64,000 nucleotides of DNA from contig NC_091292.1 in the NCBI RefSeq assembly GCF_038502225.1, positions 50,781,944-50,845,943 on the forward strand. The letters are read 5' to 3'. Positions 33,796 to 46,607 of the stretch are shown one piece after another (the stretch's first letter is position 1; each line of letters starts with the position of its first letter). Both the position numbers and the translations under genes were made by a program. The notes under the pieces were generated by a model. That model ran no database searches. It saw only the letters and a program-made list of their open reading frames with translations, and was not told the DNA's origin. The stretch comes from Cherax quadricarinatus (Eukaryota > Arthropoda > Malacostraca > Decapoda > Parastacidae).

Positions 33796-34670
33796 GGAGG
33801 TGGAGATCTTAGCACAGAAATGTTTGACAATGACCAGGAAAAAAAAAATGATCCCGTCCCAGGACTGTGGCAAACACGGCATTAAATCTCGCAAATTCCG
33901 GAGGTGGTCTGCAATCAGGCAAACTGAGTACCTTTTTGTTAGCTAACAAAGAATTAGTTCCCATTAAAATTCGCTGATCAAGCTACTAATTACGTCAAGT
34001 AGAAAGAAGTGCGTCTCTTTTTCGTTTCTTGTATTCCTTTCCTTTAAGTATCTTTTGGGATTTTAGCAATTAAACACAGTATCGTTTTTGCGGTGGTTAT
34101 TTTTACTAAGTATCGGCAATAAACCTCCTGAGAAAATGAGAAAACCTTCAATAGAGAAACTGAGGAAGCAAAACTGCATCAACCTGAAGGCAAAAAGAAT
34201 GTTTTATTGATGAATTTGAGTAAAAGTGCATCTGTGGTTAATGTAAAGTGATTTTTTTCAGCAGTCTTGTAATAGTCGATTTCATAAAAAAGTTTTTTTT
34301 AAGTTATTAACAATAATTATTTTAAAAAAGAAAGAAAGATTATTTATTTAGCTCTGAGTTTTGGGAATTTGTTAACTGATTAAAAAATTAATTATAAAAT
34401 ATATATTATACGTTACTGACGATATGAGCATTAAAATATTATGATAAAACATCCTTTAAAAGAATAATACTGAAATTGTAGTCGTGTTATTTGTTAAGAG
34501 TTTGGAGACGACGGCCCAACGGCTTGGTTTCAAATAATGCTTAAATTGTCCTTAGGCTAAGATATACTATGAAACGCACAAGTAAACATACAAAGGGAAT
34601 GGAAAATGAGTGGTATAAGGTTTCCTGAGCAGTCTATATATTTATTAGCAATCATGTTCTTCATCTATGG
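33796..34670. other. Spacer, no gene seen
   Basis: AT-rich, no supported frame or repeat beyond short A/T runs. Confidence 0.5.
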
Positions 34671-34679
34671 ACTCACTAA

Positions 34680-35108
34680 GATGCAGCAACGCTCTTTGAA
34701 GTAGATGACTTCAGGTTTAAGGGAGGGATCCCAATCATATGTAGCATCTTGCCTAGAAGGGGAGTGGGCAATGAATGGATGTCTAGGGCAATTGGTATAA
34801 ATTTCTGGTTAGACAGGTACTGCAAGGAACTTGCAATCCCATTCATTGATAACTGGGACAAATTCTATGGCAAACCTGATATGTATGCAAGGAATGGGGT
34901 TCATCTCTCTGGGGCTGGAGTGGTTGTATTAGCCAATTCGATTGAGGGGGTCATTGATGACTTGTCTAGGAATTTCATCTGCAGGCAGCGAGACCAGTCT
35001 ACATTCTGCAGGCAGCGAGACCAGTCTACATTCTGCAGGCAGCGAGACCAGTCTGCATTCTGCAGGCAGCGAGAACAGACTACATTCTGCAATCTACATT
35101 TTAAGTAG
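34680..35108 (+). pseudogene. CR1-type ORF1 esterase (SGNH) C-terminal fragment
   Basis: Reads LFEVDDFRFKGG, ILPRRGVGNEWMSRAIG, FIDNWDKFYG, YARNGVHLSGAGVVVLA. The DGVHLS-like block, here NGVHLS, corresponds to the Asp/His part of the SGNH hydrolase active site found in ORF1 proteins of some CR1 elements. The aspartate is Asn here. The frame continues in phase through four 27-bp tandem copies (CRQRDQSTF each) to a stop at 35106. The N-terminal part is absent. Confidence 0.65.
34979..35096 (+). repeat. 27-bp tandem repeat, about 4 copies, in frame
   Basis: The unit encodes CRQRDQSTF and its length is a multiple of three, so the frame is kept. It lies at the ORF1 end of the CR1-type fragment. 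Confidence 0.85.
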
Positions 35109-35684
35109 GAAATAAGCATGGGACAATTCTCTTAATTGAAAAAAATGACAAAAACATCAATTCCCGAGGTTACCGACACATATTCAAGATGCGTCGGTGT
35201 TCAGTTTGTTTAATTGCTGTAAACTGCACAGGACGGCGCAAGGGAAAATATTGTTACGTATCACAATTGAATAAAAAACTCGTCAAAACACAATCCTCGC
35301 TGCAAATGGAAATACTGAAACTATTTCTTTCCATTTAGCAATTATGCTAAAATTAAATTTGGTGAATTAGAAATTGAGTTTAGGTATTTACGTCAAGTAA
35401 AATGCGTCACCATCACACAAAGTGCACATACACAAGTTAAAGTGCACCAGTTAAAGTGCACCGCGACCTTCACAAAGTTCACAAACACCTCAAATGGTTT
35501 TTTAACATCTTATAAATTACATCAACACCTCACAAAGGACATCAACTAGCCACACTGTGAATCTAGACAAAGTGTACCAACACCCCACGAGGTTCACTAA
35601 CACTTAACAAAGTGTACCTATACCCCACTAAGTGCACCAACATCCCAAAAAGTGTACCAAGTCTTTTGCAAATCATTCATCGAT

Positions 35685-36155
35685 CTGTACAGGGTTGTAG
35701 TAGGGGGTATTTGCTGTACAGGGTTATAGTAGGGGGTATTCACTGTACAGGGTTGTAGTAGGGGGTATTCACTGTACAGGGTTGTAGTAGGGGGTATTCA
35801 CTGTACAGGGTTGTAGTAGGGGGTATTAACTGTACAGGGTTGTAGTAGGGGGTATTCACTGTACAGGGTTGTAGTAGGGGGTATTCGCTGTACAGGGTTG
35901 TAGTAGGGGGTATTTGCTGTACAGGGTTGTAGTAGGGGGTATTCACTGTACAGGGTTGTAGTAGGGGGTATTCACTGTACAGGGTTGTAGTAGGGGTATT
36001 CACTGTACAGGGTTGTAGTAGGGGGTATTCACTGTACAGGGTTTTAGTAGGGGGTATTCACTCTACAGGGTTGTAGTAGGGGGTATTTGCTGTACAGGGT
36101 TGTAGTAGGGGGTATTCACTGTACAGGGTTGTAGTAGGGGGTATTAGTTGTACAG
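35685..36155. repeat. 29-bp minisatellite, about 16 copies
   Basis: Unit core cagggttgtagtaggggg then tattcactgta, with small changes (ttgct, ttaac, ttcgc). Homogeneous, so recently expanded. Its open minus frame is a by-product. Confidence 0.92.
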
Positions 36156-36377
36156 TCAGGATATTAATAAGGAAGGGACTGCCAAGGATACGCTAATCTT
36201 CCACATTAATAAAGGGGATAACATATATTACTGAAGGGAACTTTTACAATCAGAATACATTTCACAGAATATTAGATTAATCTAAATCCTTCTTATATGG
36301 ATTTAGGAAAACTGCGTTATAAAATTTTTAATAATAGTTTTGATGTTACATCTTGAAGTGGTAAACCAATTTATTCA

Positions 36378-36558
36378 GCAAACATTATCTCTCAGTCTAC
36401 AGCAGGATTCGAACCGGAAAACTCAGCATCAGAGTACACAGTACTACATCCACAAAGCCAGACTCCAGTAGAGTCTGGTTGTGTGGATAAAGTACTATGT
36501 AGTCTGATGCTGAGTTTGCAGGTTCGAATCCTGCTGTGGACTGAGAGATAATGTTTGT
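36378..36558. repeat. Foldback of a tRNA-like SINE head
   Basis: The two halves are near-perfect reverse complements around 36466. Each half carries a box B-like ggttcgaatcctgctg and reads into gactgagagataatgttt. An inverted dimer of one SINE insertion is the simplest reading. Confidence 0.7.
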
Positions 36559-36804
36559 AAATAATTTCGCCTGTTTGCTAATTGTTAAAGATTACCCAGC
36601 AAGCGGACGGACGATAATACTGCAGATCCAACATTGTTAATCCCAAGAACAGATTTTCTAGTATTAACTCCGTCCTGTCTAACAAGTTTCAAAAGCTTGA
36701 ACTCCTTTCAGATCAGTATTAAATGCAGATACAGAAATAAATACAATTAAATGGTAACTTTGATTCTTATGTATACACGCCACTGGTATCTTTGTTATAT
36801 CTCT

Positions 36805-36900
36805 TGTACTGCAAAACAACCACTGTGAAAGAATTTCACTACTCTTTCACAGTGGTTGTTTTGCATAATTTAAAATCACCTGTTTACTGTGATCTTATTG
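36805..36900. repeat. Inverted Penelope-like 3'-terminal repeat
   Basis: gcaaaacaaccactgtgaaag and its reverse complement at 36842-36864 form a hairpin. The following aaaatcacctgtttactgtg also follows the Penelope-like 3' end at 41270-41335. Confidence 0.65.
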
Positions 36901-37334
36901 CATCTCTTGTACTGTTTGTTTCTTTTTCCCGCATTGACTTGTTGTCACTTAAGTCTGTAAGTCATATCATGTTGCCATAAGGATAAATGTGTCTGATTTG
37001 CGAATGTCAATTTTTACATGTTTGAGGTTAAGACACAGGCGTATGGCAAACATCTTTCTTGAACTTTATTATATTAAATGGTTTGATAAAGTTCAACACA
37101 GAGCAATACAGTCACAAAGCTTTGTACATGTGTCTTTTCCTCACTACGGATTTACGACTCCGTAGCCAACATGTTTGAAGATGGTCAGGCTTCACATATA
37201 ATAGATCTCTTGTAATTGATAATTTTTAAGTTGATATACCTGATTATTATACAATCTTTAAACAAGAATTAATATCAACAGTGGAGGGATGCGTGTGAGA
37301 TAAACAGCTTCCGTGTTAACTTTCGTGGCTTGGC

Positions 37335-37405
37335 TGTGTGGTTACTGTGACTCAGTGGTTACTGTGACTCAGTGGTTACTGTTACTCAGTGGTTACTGTG
37401 ACTCA
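37335..37405. repeat. 17-bp tandem repeat, 4 copies
   Basis: Unit ggttactgtgactcagt. Confidence 0.85.
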
Positions 37406-37879
37406 ATAAAAGGCAAACGTCATTAGCTCCCATTATATATCAGTCCAGGACATTAAAATTAGTACAATCACTAAAACGTTATAGGGACCTTCAGAAAATC
37501 TATCTTTTAGCGACCCACAGCCTATCTCAAGAAATCCTCCATTCAATGCCCCTCATCAAAATTAGAAATTGAGCTACCTCTGATATATCATTGCTTTCAT
37601 TAAATCCAAAAGGTATGAACTCGCATTCTGAATGCAAAAATTTCTTGCCCCATAAATTTCCTTTAGTGTCTATAATGAGCAGTTCTAAACAAACTCATTA
37701 TCAATAAATGACCTAGCGTTATCACATTTATTTTTGTCCACATCAGACTTGGCCACAATAGACAAAGATCTCATTGTTATCTTTTTTTTAGAAAGAATTT
37801 TTATTGATGAGAGATATATTTCACAGGAAAGTTAACATTGTTCAGTGGCACAACTTGAAATGAAAATAAGTAATCGATA

Positions 37880-38225
37880 TGTCTCTTGATATTAATCAAT
37901 AGTCCACATGACTACTGATGTTAACAATAGTCCATATGGCTCTTGATATTAAACAATAGCCCATATGACTTGATATTAAACAATAATCCATATGGCTCTT
38001 GATATTACACAATAGCCCATATGTCTAATGATGTTCAACAGTAGCCCATACACCTGATATTAAACAATAGTCCGAAAGACTCTTGATATTAAACATTAGT
38101 CCGAAAGACTCTTGATATTAAAAATTAGTCCGAAAGACTCTTGATATTAAACATTAGTCCGAAAGACTCTTGATATTAAACATTAGTCCATATGACTCTT
38201 GATATTAAACATTAGTCCAAATATT
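37880..38225. repeat. ~29-bp tandem repeat, about 11 copies
   Basis: Unit around cttgatattaaacattagtc then cgaaagact or catatgact. The later copies are nearly uniform and the first ones diverged. Confidence 0.85.
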
Positions 38226-38359
38226 TCTTTACATGGTATATTAGCCAAAAATATTTTTCCTGCACTCTAACACAAAATCACAGGTTGAAATTTTCTTCAG
38301 CTGAACAAACAGCACTCGCCTCTTATTTCTTGCATTTTAGAATTATATGAAGGCAGTTT

Positions 38360-38445
38360 TATATATGGACATAAGAACATGAGAAGGGAGGAACACTGAA
38401 GAAGGCCTGTTGGCCCATACTAGGCAAGTCCTTCACAAATCCAAT
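38360..38445 (-). repeat. LINE 3' tail repeat
   Basis: Inverted copy of the block at 7230-7300 (gaaggcctgttggcccatac). Confidence 0.55.
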
Positions 38446-38837
38446 CCACTAACGACAGTTTGAGAAATTTTAGCAGTTTCAAGAATGCCTTTATTATCCT
38501 AGCATAACATGTTTAGCAGTAAGTCTTGAATAAATAAATAAATAAAAAAGAAATGTGTTAAAATCTCATAATAGGCCAAACAATTAATGTTTTAAGTTTG
38601 CAATCTGCATATTCACTCTACATGTCGATAATAACAATAATAATAATAAGCCATGAAATTAAATTACATTTAAATTACATTTAAAGAACAGAAAGAACAA
38701 CAAAAATTACATTCTATGGCCAAAAAAAAATCCTTTTTTTGAAGTTTCTGGCGTCTATTAACTGAAATAGGTATCCATAGAGGTTAATTAATCGTTACAA
38801 ATCTGTGTGGCCTTAATGGGCCTTAATGCAGGTATTA

Positions 38838-39575
38838 GTTTAATCCAATAATCCGTTTAGTCGAGTATTCATTATTAATATTGTATCACATGATATATGA
38901 TATCGTTTCGTGTTGAGCCGTATTATATCGTAATATATGGTATATCAAAGTCAAAGCTGTGTGAATTCTTCCTGTCAACAAGTAATTTACAGCATTTGTT
39001 CTTCAGCTTAAGGAGCGGAAGACGACGAGGCTTCCTGACAGTTTCTCTGAGACATTAGTGAAATATTTTAAATATCAAAATATAATTCTTCATGCAGGCA
39101 TAATCTGTACAGCTACTGTTGTATTGTTTACAGTTGGGACAACCACAAGCATCATGCGGGGCTACAGAATAACGGACTGAATGTGATTAGCAAAAGAAAT
39201 AAGAATAACAACAACAACAACAATGACGACAATACAGAACAACAATGACGACTACGACAACACCGGCGACGGCGACAACAACAACAACGACAGCAACAAC
39301 AATGACGACGTCGACAACAACAACGACGACGACGATGACAACAACAACAACAGCAACAACAACATTAACAACAACAAGATATTAGAATCATAAACGGTGC
39401 AGACCGACAAAGTCAGGACACAGACTAGACAATCTTTACATGACCATGTGTCGTGAATGACAGTTATTTTAAGACTGCGTTAACACAGACCAGCACTCAT
39501 TCCTATCTTTTGTCCTATCATGTGATACAATTTTAGCAATGAATACTCGATTAATTAAACGGATTAATGGATTAA
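38838..39575. repeat. Inverted ~54-bp repeats enclosing (ACA)n-rich DNA
   Basis: taatccaataatccgttta ... ttgtatcacatgat at 38838-38893 recurs reversed at 39516-39573. Between them, 39205-39375 is an (AAC/GAC)n array. The ends could be long TIRs of an unknown element, but no target duplication was recognised. Confidence 0.45.
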
Positions 39576-40868
39576 TTAAAGTCAATAGAAAACCGACTAA
39601 CACAGAACACCTTTCATACTTCCGTCAGATAACCAAAAGCTCCAACGGCGGGTCATCAACTAAGACTCATGTCAGGAAACACTTGTCCTGTTTCCTTACG
39701 AACCTTACCTAACCTAACCGTCTTTACCACAGTCTTCCTTATATCCTTCACAATTTGCAACCCTCCATTAAGTGAGGACATGACCCAGATCAAAATCAGC
39801 ACATTCGCCAGAAAAAAATCATTCTCATTAGGTATGCCTGAAGGGGAACCTTAGAGTAGTTCTGGATTTTGTTCCTTCATCCATAATTTCCGTTTTATTT
39901 CTTACACAACATGAGGCTTCATTCGATAGGGATCAAATTTCCAGCATTCGAGATATAATTGCAATGTGCAGGTGACCTATGATCAATTCCCAGCCTTCTC
40001 GAATCGCTCTCATAGCTTTCAAAACCCTCTATGGCGAGGCTGCAAGCATTTAAAAAGTGCCTCCTAATTCAACAACAGTGTAGAGTAAAATTCAAATGTG
40101 TAGGTGAACATTCGCCAATTTTATGCATAAAATAGTGCGAAATTGTGATGCCCATTAAATTACGTTAAATAAATTTGAGTGTGCCTCTTTTGAAAGGCTT
40201 CAGTATTTAATGACTGAATCATTTTATGGCCAGGAGAGTAACTATTAAGTTAATATGTGACTGGACTTATTCATCAGTGCGATGTTTTTTTTACTTGTTA
40301 GAGATGAAAAATATTTTTTCTGGTTGGTTCTAGACTTCCAGCTAGTGTGTGTTTTTTTCAGAACTCAAGGTTCGTGTTGTTATTAAGCTCCTTAAGTAAG
40401 AATTTTCCAAATATTAATGATGATGCATTTGAAAAGAAGACATATACGTTAAAGGGAAAATTTAAAGTTTGAAGAAAATTGTTGCAAAAACTTGGAATCT
40501 TGGAATTCAGAGATATAACTGAAAAATACCTATTGTGATAGGCTTAAAATTTTCAAGGTTGATTTGATTTTTTAAGGGGAAGTTGACTTTCACCTTGAGT
40601 TTGTAAAATTAAAATTAACAGTTTTATTCACTAAGTTGTTTTCCAGGTAATAACTAGAGAATGCTTCTTCTGGTCGACTTCTGACACTTATTGGTTGGTG
40701 AATCATAAATGGAAGTACTTTTTTACTAAATTTTTGGCTTTGTACGCGTCATTTGAAGAAATCTGATCAAATTAAACTTCAGGAAGAAACAAAATCAAAT
40801 ATTTTGCCTTAGAGGATAACAAGAACTTTTAAAGGGAACAGAATTCCCTCAAAAACAAAGAAAATTAA
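39576..40868. other. Spacer with old dispersed repeats
   Basis: 39600-39705 is an inverted copy of the 29125 repeat. From 39890 to 40790 the sequence shares words with 50440-51750 (cttcagtatttaatg; gcttcttctggtcgacttc). No gene. Confidence 0.45.

Positions 40869-40869
<1 letters not shown>

Positions 40870-40952
<83 letters not shown>
40870..40952. repeat. (TA)n microsatellite
   Basis: (TA)n with one G interruption, directly left of the Penelope-like fragment. Confidence 0.95.
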
Positions 40953-40954
<2 letters not shown>

Positions 40955-40957
40955 TTT

Positions 40958-41335
40958 GTATAAATTAGATTCATTTATAATTAATAAAATTTGGTTAGAG
41001 TTTAATAATACATTGGACAAATAATAAACCTTATTTCTTGGGTAGAATAATTTGTTGGTGGGATGTCGTGAGGACCTGTCTAGTTGGATCAGCGGACCTA
41101 CTGCAGTGTTCCTCTTTTCTTATGAGTCCTGTATTGTCCCGTGTCAGGTGTTTCTTTGTTGTGGGAGTTGACTGTGAGGTGTAGTCTAAGCCCTTTAATT
41201 GTCTTCCTTTGATGTATTACTTTCATAGTTCCTCGACAATGTGAGTAGTCACGAAAGCGCTTGGAATTTCGCTGCTCTTTCACAGTGGTTGTTTTGCATA
41301 TTTTAAAATCACCCGTTTACTGTGATCTTATTGCA
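40958..41335 (+). pseudogene. Penelope-like element C-terminus and 3' end
   Basis: The frame at 40958-41010 reads YKLDSFIINKIWLEFNN, the same as YKLDSFIINKIYGEFK near 60290 (minus), the tail beyond the GIY-YIG domain of a Penelope-like protein. Downstream noncoding words gaggtgtagtct and gcttggaatttc then tttcacagtggttgttttgc match 60040-60160 in order. 5' truncated; a (TA)n array lies at the break. Confidence 0.65.
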
Positions 41336-41344
41336 TATGTATAT

Positions 41345-41745
41345 ATAAATGTCTTATCGATCAAGCCGGATCGCCGAGTTTGGCTTATTCAGCAAGGATG
41401 TTCTTTGCCGAATTAGCAGAATAAATATTTATTTTTGCCATAAATCAGCGGAAATCAATCTAAACATAACGAAATAAATGTATGTCATTCACTAATATGA
41501 AGGAATATTAAATAAATTTTGACTGACCTATGCTATACAGAGTTAATCTAAAAAAATCACACTAGTTTAAGTTAGGTTAGGTGAGGTTTCTAAGTTAAGT
41601 TTAGTCAAAAAAAAAAAAAAAAATATTATGTCAATAAAAGAAATATATCTATGAACCCGTAAGAATTTTTTTTTGGAAAAATCCAATTTTTAAGGGAATT
41701 CGGCTTATTTAGCAAGTCCGGCTTATTAGGCACATGCATTACATG
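41345..41745 (+). mobile_element. Diverged relative of the 388-bp MITE
   Basis: Keeps gttaggttaggtgaggtttc, ttctttgccgaatta and gaaatatatct in the MITE order. The ends differ (ccggatcgccgag...) and no clear TIR is left. Confidence 0.5.
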
Positions 41746-44560
41746 AATATTTACACACATAGATTTACACATTTATGTAAATGCATATGCACACACAAAC
41801 ACCTACATATTACTGTATGTGCGTCCAGGTGATTCCCACTTCCCACACTCCCCACCTTAGTGACATGTACTGTCATCTGGTACGACGTGATTAAGCTCAA
41901 CACTGAAAGAAGCATTATCAGAATAACATTTGTTTAGGAATCTGTGTCTACCGAAGGAGAATATTATATTCAGACAACCACTGAAGGTATCCCCCTGGAG
42001 AAGCTTACAAAAAAAAAAAATGGTGCTACCACTTTATGTATCCCCAAGAGAGATTTGGCTTAAAATCTCGGTCAACCCAAAAGCATCCTCTGGAAAGATA
42101 TACTTGATGATACTCAGATAAAAAAAAATAAAGTATCCTATGGAGAGGGATATTATATCAAAATTCAGACAACTACTATGGCTATCAACTAGAGATAGGT
42201 ACCTTATGAAACTTCAAAATACCACTGCAGGTATCCCCTGGAGAGAGAGAGAGAACTTAAACGACACGACTTATGTCATCTCCCACCCTAATCTTGCCAC
42301 CCTCAACACCACTGTTAACGAGGAGCTGCTCAAAATATTGTTAAAAGTCAGCCACCACAGGTATCCCTGGAGGGTATACTTCATATATTTATTATTGTTC
42401 ATCTCATCGTAATTTAACGATTATCTTATGTTTATTCTTGCTGATCTTTATTAAAATGCACTTTCTCTGTGTTCTTCTACGACTTTTCATTCTCTTTGTT
42501 CATCAGTGTGTTCTTCTTGTGCTCATCCACGTGTTATCTCTCTTGATGATCATCCTGTTATTACTTGGTTTTCATCCAAACAGTTTTCCTCTTTTCTTCT
42601 CCGTGCTCAAACACGTTTACTTAAACTCTGTGTGCATCCATTTAGTCAGACCCAATGTTTAGTCATGTGTTTTCACTCTTTCTGTTCATCTGCGTCTTCT
42701 TCCACTCGTGTTCATCCAAGTAATTACACTCTCCGAATTCATTCTCTGTGTGTTCTCCTTATGTGCTCATCTAAATGTTCTCACTGTATTTATTCAAATG
42801 TTACCTCTGATCGTTTTTATAAAGACGTTTTAACTATGTTGATCTTCGTGTCCTCTCTTTCTGTTTTATCCAAATGGTGTCACTCTCCTTGTTCATTCAG
42901 TTTTTCTCTCTCCGTGTTTATCAGTCGGAATTCATTTATTGCTCATTAGGGGTGTTCTCACTATCATTGTTCATCTAAGTGACCTTACTCTCACTGTTCA
43001 TATATTTGCGCTCACAGAGTGTTCATCCAAGTGTTCTCTCCTTTCTTGTTCATCCAGAGAAATGTCTTACCGCCAGTCCTTTGTCAGTATAATATATTCG
43101 CACTCTGCCTGTCGCCTCATTATGATGCAGCACCTTCAGGACCTGAGACTTTCTGGAGAGGACCGAAGTGGTCTCAGGTCTGGAAATTACTTTTGCCTCA
43201 GCCACATGTGCCGCGAATTCCTTTATGCATGCCACAGATCGCAGGAAAATGTTAATAACGAACAACACAGGCTCGGAAACTTTCACTTGCCTCGGCCACA
43301 TGAAATTTTAAAATGATTGCATTCAATTCCTTCATGGGAAAGGGGAGGGCGGGAATTGAAGCAGGTGAAGGGGATTTTATCCATGGAAATGGTCCTGGCC
43401 TTCACTGCTTTCAATCAAACCTGGTTACATTCCATGACCCTTATAGGCTTAGTGCTGCCCTACCAATGCAGTTACACTAATAGTTATACGTAAGTTACGT
43501 TCGTCATTTTTTTGCACCACTAAAGCTCGTCTAAAAATACTCATTGCAAAAACCATGACGAAATGCGTTCTTATTCATGTTGATGTTGATGTTGTTGTTC
43601 TTAATAATAATAATAATATTATTGTTATAATATTTACTATTTTAAATTTTCTTTTAATAAAATAGGTTGTGAAAGCTTACTCAGCCCTGTAACAACTTCA
43701 GACAGTATTACCAAGGCTGGCTCCTCCTCAGGAAAATTAATGAATAGAAAAAGAAATAATTCACAAAGATAAACACTTTATTATTTAGTAATACAAAGAT
43801 AAAGCATTGAAACATGACAGTGTATCCTACTTTAAAGAAAAATTAAAAATGAAATGAAAAATTGCCATTTGACTTCAACGCTAATATGTACAAATAAACT
43901 GTGGTGTCTGGTTGATGTTAACACCGTCTTGTAGAAATTGTAGTCGTTGCTGATGTGGGGGGGGTCACAGGTGTTTAGTGACAACCCAACTACTAGTTCT
44001 TCACAGCGTCTATAGCCTTGAATAGTCATTCCCGATGAGGGATAGTGTCTTGTACAATTAATCAGGTAGGTAGATCATACAGTGACGTCCCAAGACCGGT
44101 TTCAGTCCGTCTCCTTCAACACTTCTCGTTGGTTGGCAGGTGACCCGAGCTGTCATTCCAAGCTGGAAAGAGAGACAGGTTACCCACTGCTTAAGAAATC
44201 ACTCTCCATGACAAGTGTAAGATACTTAAAAAAGGTGGTGATTATCTAAAAGTCTCATGTGGAGCTTAAAACTGAAAGGACTAAGTTCCTTATTGGTCAA
44301 AAGTGAAGCTTTCAACCAATATCCACTAGAATAGAAGCAGAGGCTTTTACTTACAGTTGTGCTGGGAGCTGTGAGTCGAGTGATTACTGTTTGGCCGGAG
44401 CCCCACACGCCACCTTTCAGGGTGGGGAGAAAGGGGGGGGAGGATAGCGGGAGCTAGACTGACCCTACCTTAACAAGCAGCCGGCAATCAAACTATCGTT
44501 ACCACATACTCGCTCGCTACTCCTATCTGTTGAACTTTTCCCTCACATAGGTACACTCAC
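41746..44560. other. Spacer with diverged tandem repeats
   Basis: No gene. 41960-42380 holds loosely repeated ggtatcccctggagag. 42480-43070 holds a T/C-rich degenerate repeat around gttcatccaagtgttctc, which makes long but meaningless frames. 43600-44560 is unrecognised. Confidence 0.5.
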
Positions 44561-44589
44561 AGTTATCAGAGAGGTGTGCATCTCTGTAT

Positions 44590-45745
44590 ATACATTACAG
44601 TATATATTTAGTGTATGTAGAAGAGAGGGAGATTATTTCCCAGTAAAAGTAGGCCTTAGACAAAGATGTGTGATGTCACCATGGTTGTTAAATACATCTA
44701 TAGATGGGGTTGTAGGAGAAGTGAATGCTCAGGTGTTGGCAAGAGGTGTGGGGTTAAAAGATAAAGAATCTAACACAAAGTGGGAGTTGCCACAGTTGCT
44801 CTTTGCTGATGACACTGTGCTTTTGGGAGATTCTGGAGAGGAGTTACAGAGGTTTGTGGATGAGTTTGAAAGGGTATGTAAAAGAAGACAATTAAAAGTG
44901 AATACAGGAAAGCATAAGGTGATGGGGATAACAGAAAAATTAGGTGACATAAGATTGGATATCAGATTGGAGAGAGTGTGGAGGTGAATGTATTGAGATA
45001 ATTAGGAGTGGATGTGTCAGCAGATGGGTCTATGAATGATGAGGTGAATCACAATATTGATGAGGGGAGGAAAAGGTGAGTGGTGCACTTAGCAGTCTGT
45101 GGAGACAAAGAACTTTGTCCATGGAAGCAAAGAGGGGAATGTATGAGAGTATAATTATACCAACGCTCTTATATAGATGTGAAACATGGGTGGAGAATGT
45201 TGCAACATGGAGAAGGCTGGAGGCAGGGAAGATGTCATGCCTGAGAACTCGTTGTTTGGAAATTAGGAGGAGGTGCGGGATAACCAAAACTATTATCCAG
45301 AGGGCTGAGGAGGGGTTCTTGAGGTGGTCTGGACATGAAGAGAGGGACAAAATAGAATGACTTCGAGAGTGTACAAATGTCTAGTGGAGGGAAGGCGGGC
45401 TAGGGGACGGACTGGGAAAGGTGGGAGGGAAGGGGTAAAGAAGGTTTTGTATGCAAAGGGCTTGGACTTCCAGCAAGCATGCATGAGCATGTTAGATAGG
45501 AGTTAAAGGAAGCAACTGGCTTTTAGGACTTGACATGCTGTTGAAGTGTAAGCAAGGTAACATTTATGAAGGGACTCAGGCAATCCGGAAGGTCGGACAG
45601 TGTCTACACTCTGAAGGAGAGGTGTTAATGTTGCATATTTATAACTGTAGTGTTAGTGCGCCTCTGGCAAGACAGTGATGGAGTGAATAATGAAAGTTTT
45701 TCTTTTTCGGGCCACCCTGCCTTGGTGGGAGACGGCCTATGTGTT
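44590..45745 (+). pseudogene. RTE-like copy, frameshifted
   Basis: VCRREGDYFPVKVGLRQ, then ELPQLLFADDTVLLGDSGEE and CKRRQLKVNTGK, an open frame to about 44985. It then shifts to ALSSLWRQRTLSMEAKRGMY and RRRCGITKTIIQRAEEGFL. Ends with the RTE 3' UTR (gggccaccctgccttggtgg) and (TAA)n. Older than the neighbouring copy at 45779. 5' truncated within RT. Confidence 0.85.
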
Positions 45746-45777
45746 AATAATAATAATAATAATATTATTATATATAT

Positions 45778-46534
45778 CATAGAATTGATGAGGGAAAAAG
45801 AGTGAGTGGTGCACTTAGGAGTCTGTGGAGACAGAGAACTTTGTCCTTGGAGGCAAAGAGGGGAATGTATGAGAGTATAGTTTTACCAACGCTCTTATAT
45901 GGGTGTGAAGCATGGGTGATGAATGTTGCAGCGAGGAGAAGGCTGGAGGCAGTGGAGATGTCATGTCTGAGGGCAATGTGTGGTGTGAATATAATGCAGA
46001 GAATTCGTAGTTTGGAAGTTAGGAGGAGGTGCGGGATTACCAAAACTGTTGTCCAGAGGGCTGAGGAAGGGTTGTTGAGGTGGTTCGGACATGTAGAGAG
46101 AATGGAGCGAAACAGAATAACTTCAAGAGTGTATCAGTCTGTAGTGGAAGGAAGGCGGGGTAGGGGTCGGCCTAGGAAGGGTTGGAGGGAGGGGGTAAAG
46201 GAGGTTTTGTGTGCGAGGGGCTTGGACTTCCAGCAGGCATGCGTGAGCGTGTTTGATAGGAGTGAATGGAGACAAATGGTTTTTAATACTTGACGTGCTG
46301 TTGGAGTGTGAGCAAAGTAACATTTATGAAGGGATTCAGGGAAACCGGCAGGCCGGACTTGAGTCCTGGAGATGGGAAGTACAGTGCCTGCACTCTGAAG
46401 GAGGGGTGTTAATGTTGCAGTTTAAAAACTGTAGTGTAAAGCACCCTTCTGGCAAGACAGTGATGGAGTGAATGATGGTGAAAGTTTTTCTTTTTCGGGC
46501 CACCCTGCCTTGGTGGGAATCGGCCAGTGTGATA

Positions 46535-46598
<64 letters not shown>

Positions 46599-46607
46599 AA
46601 AATAAAA

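Noticed and set aside
35740..36003. 87-aa minus-strand frame of repeated Pro-Thr-Thr-Thr
   Set aside because: Translation of the 29-bp minisatellite.
35685..36155. Possible CRISPR array
   Set aside because: The unit is a contiguous tandem repeat without unique spacers, and the DNA is eukaryotic.
42438..43316. Overlapping Ser/Leu/His-rich frames that could suggest a membrane protein
   Set aside because: They come from a degenerate T/C-rich repeat; no start context, splice signals or conserved motif.
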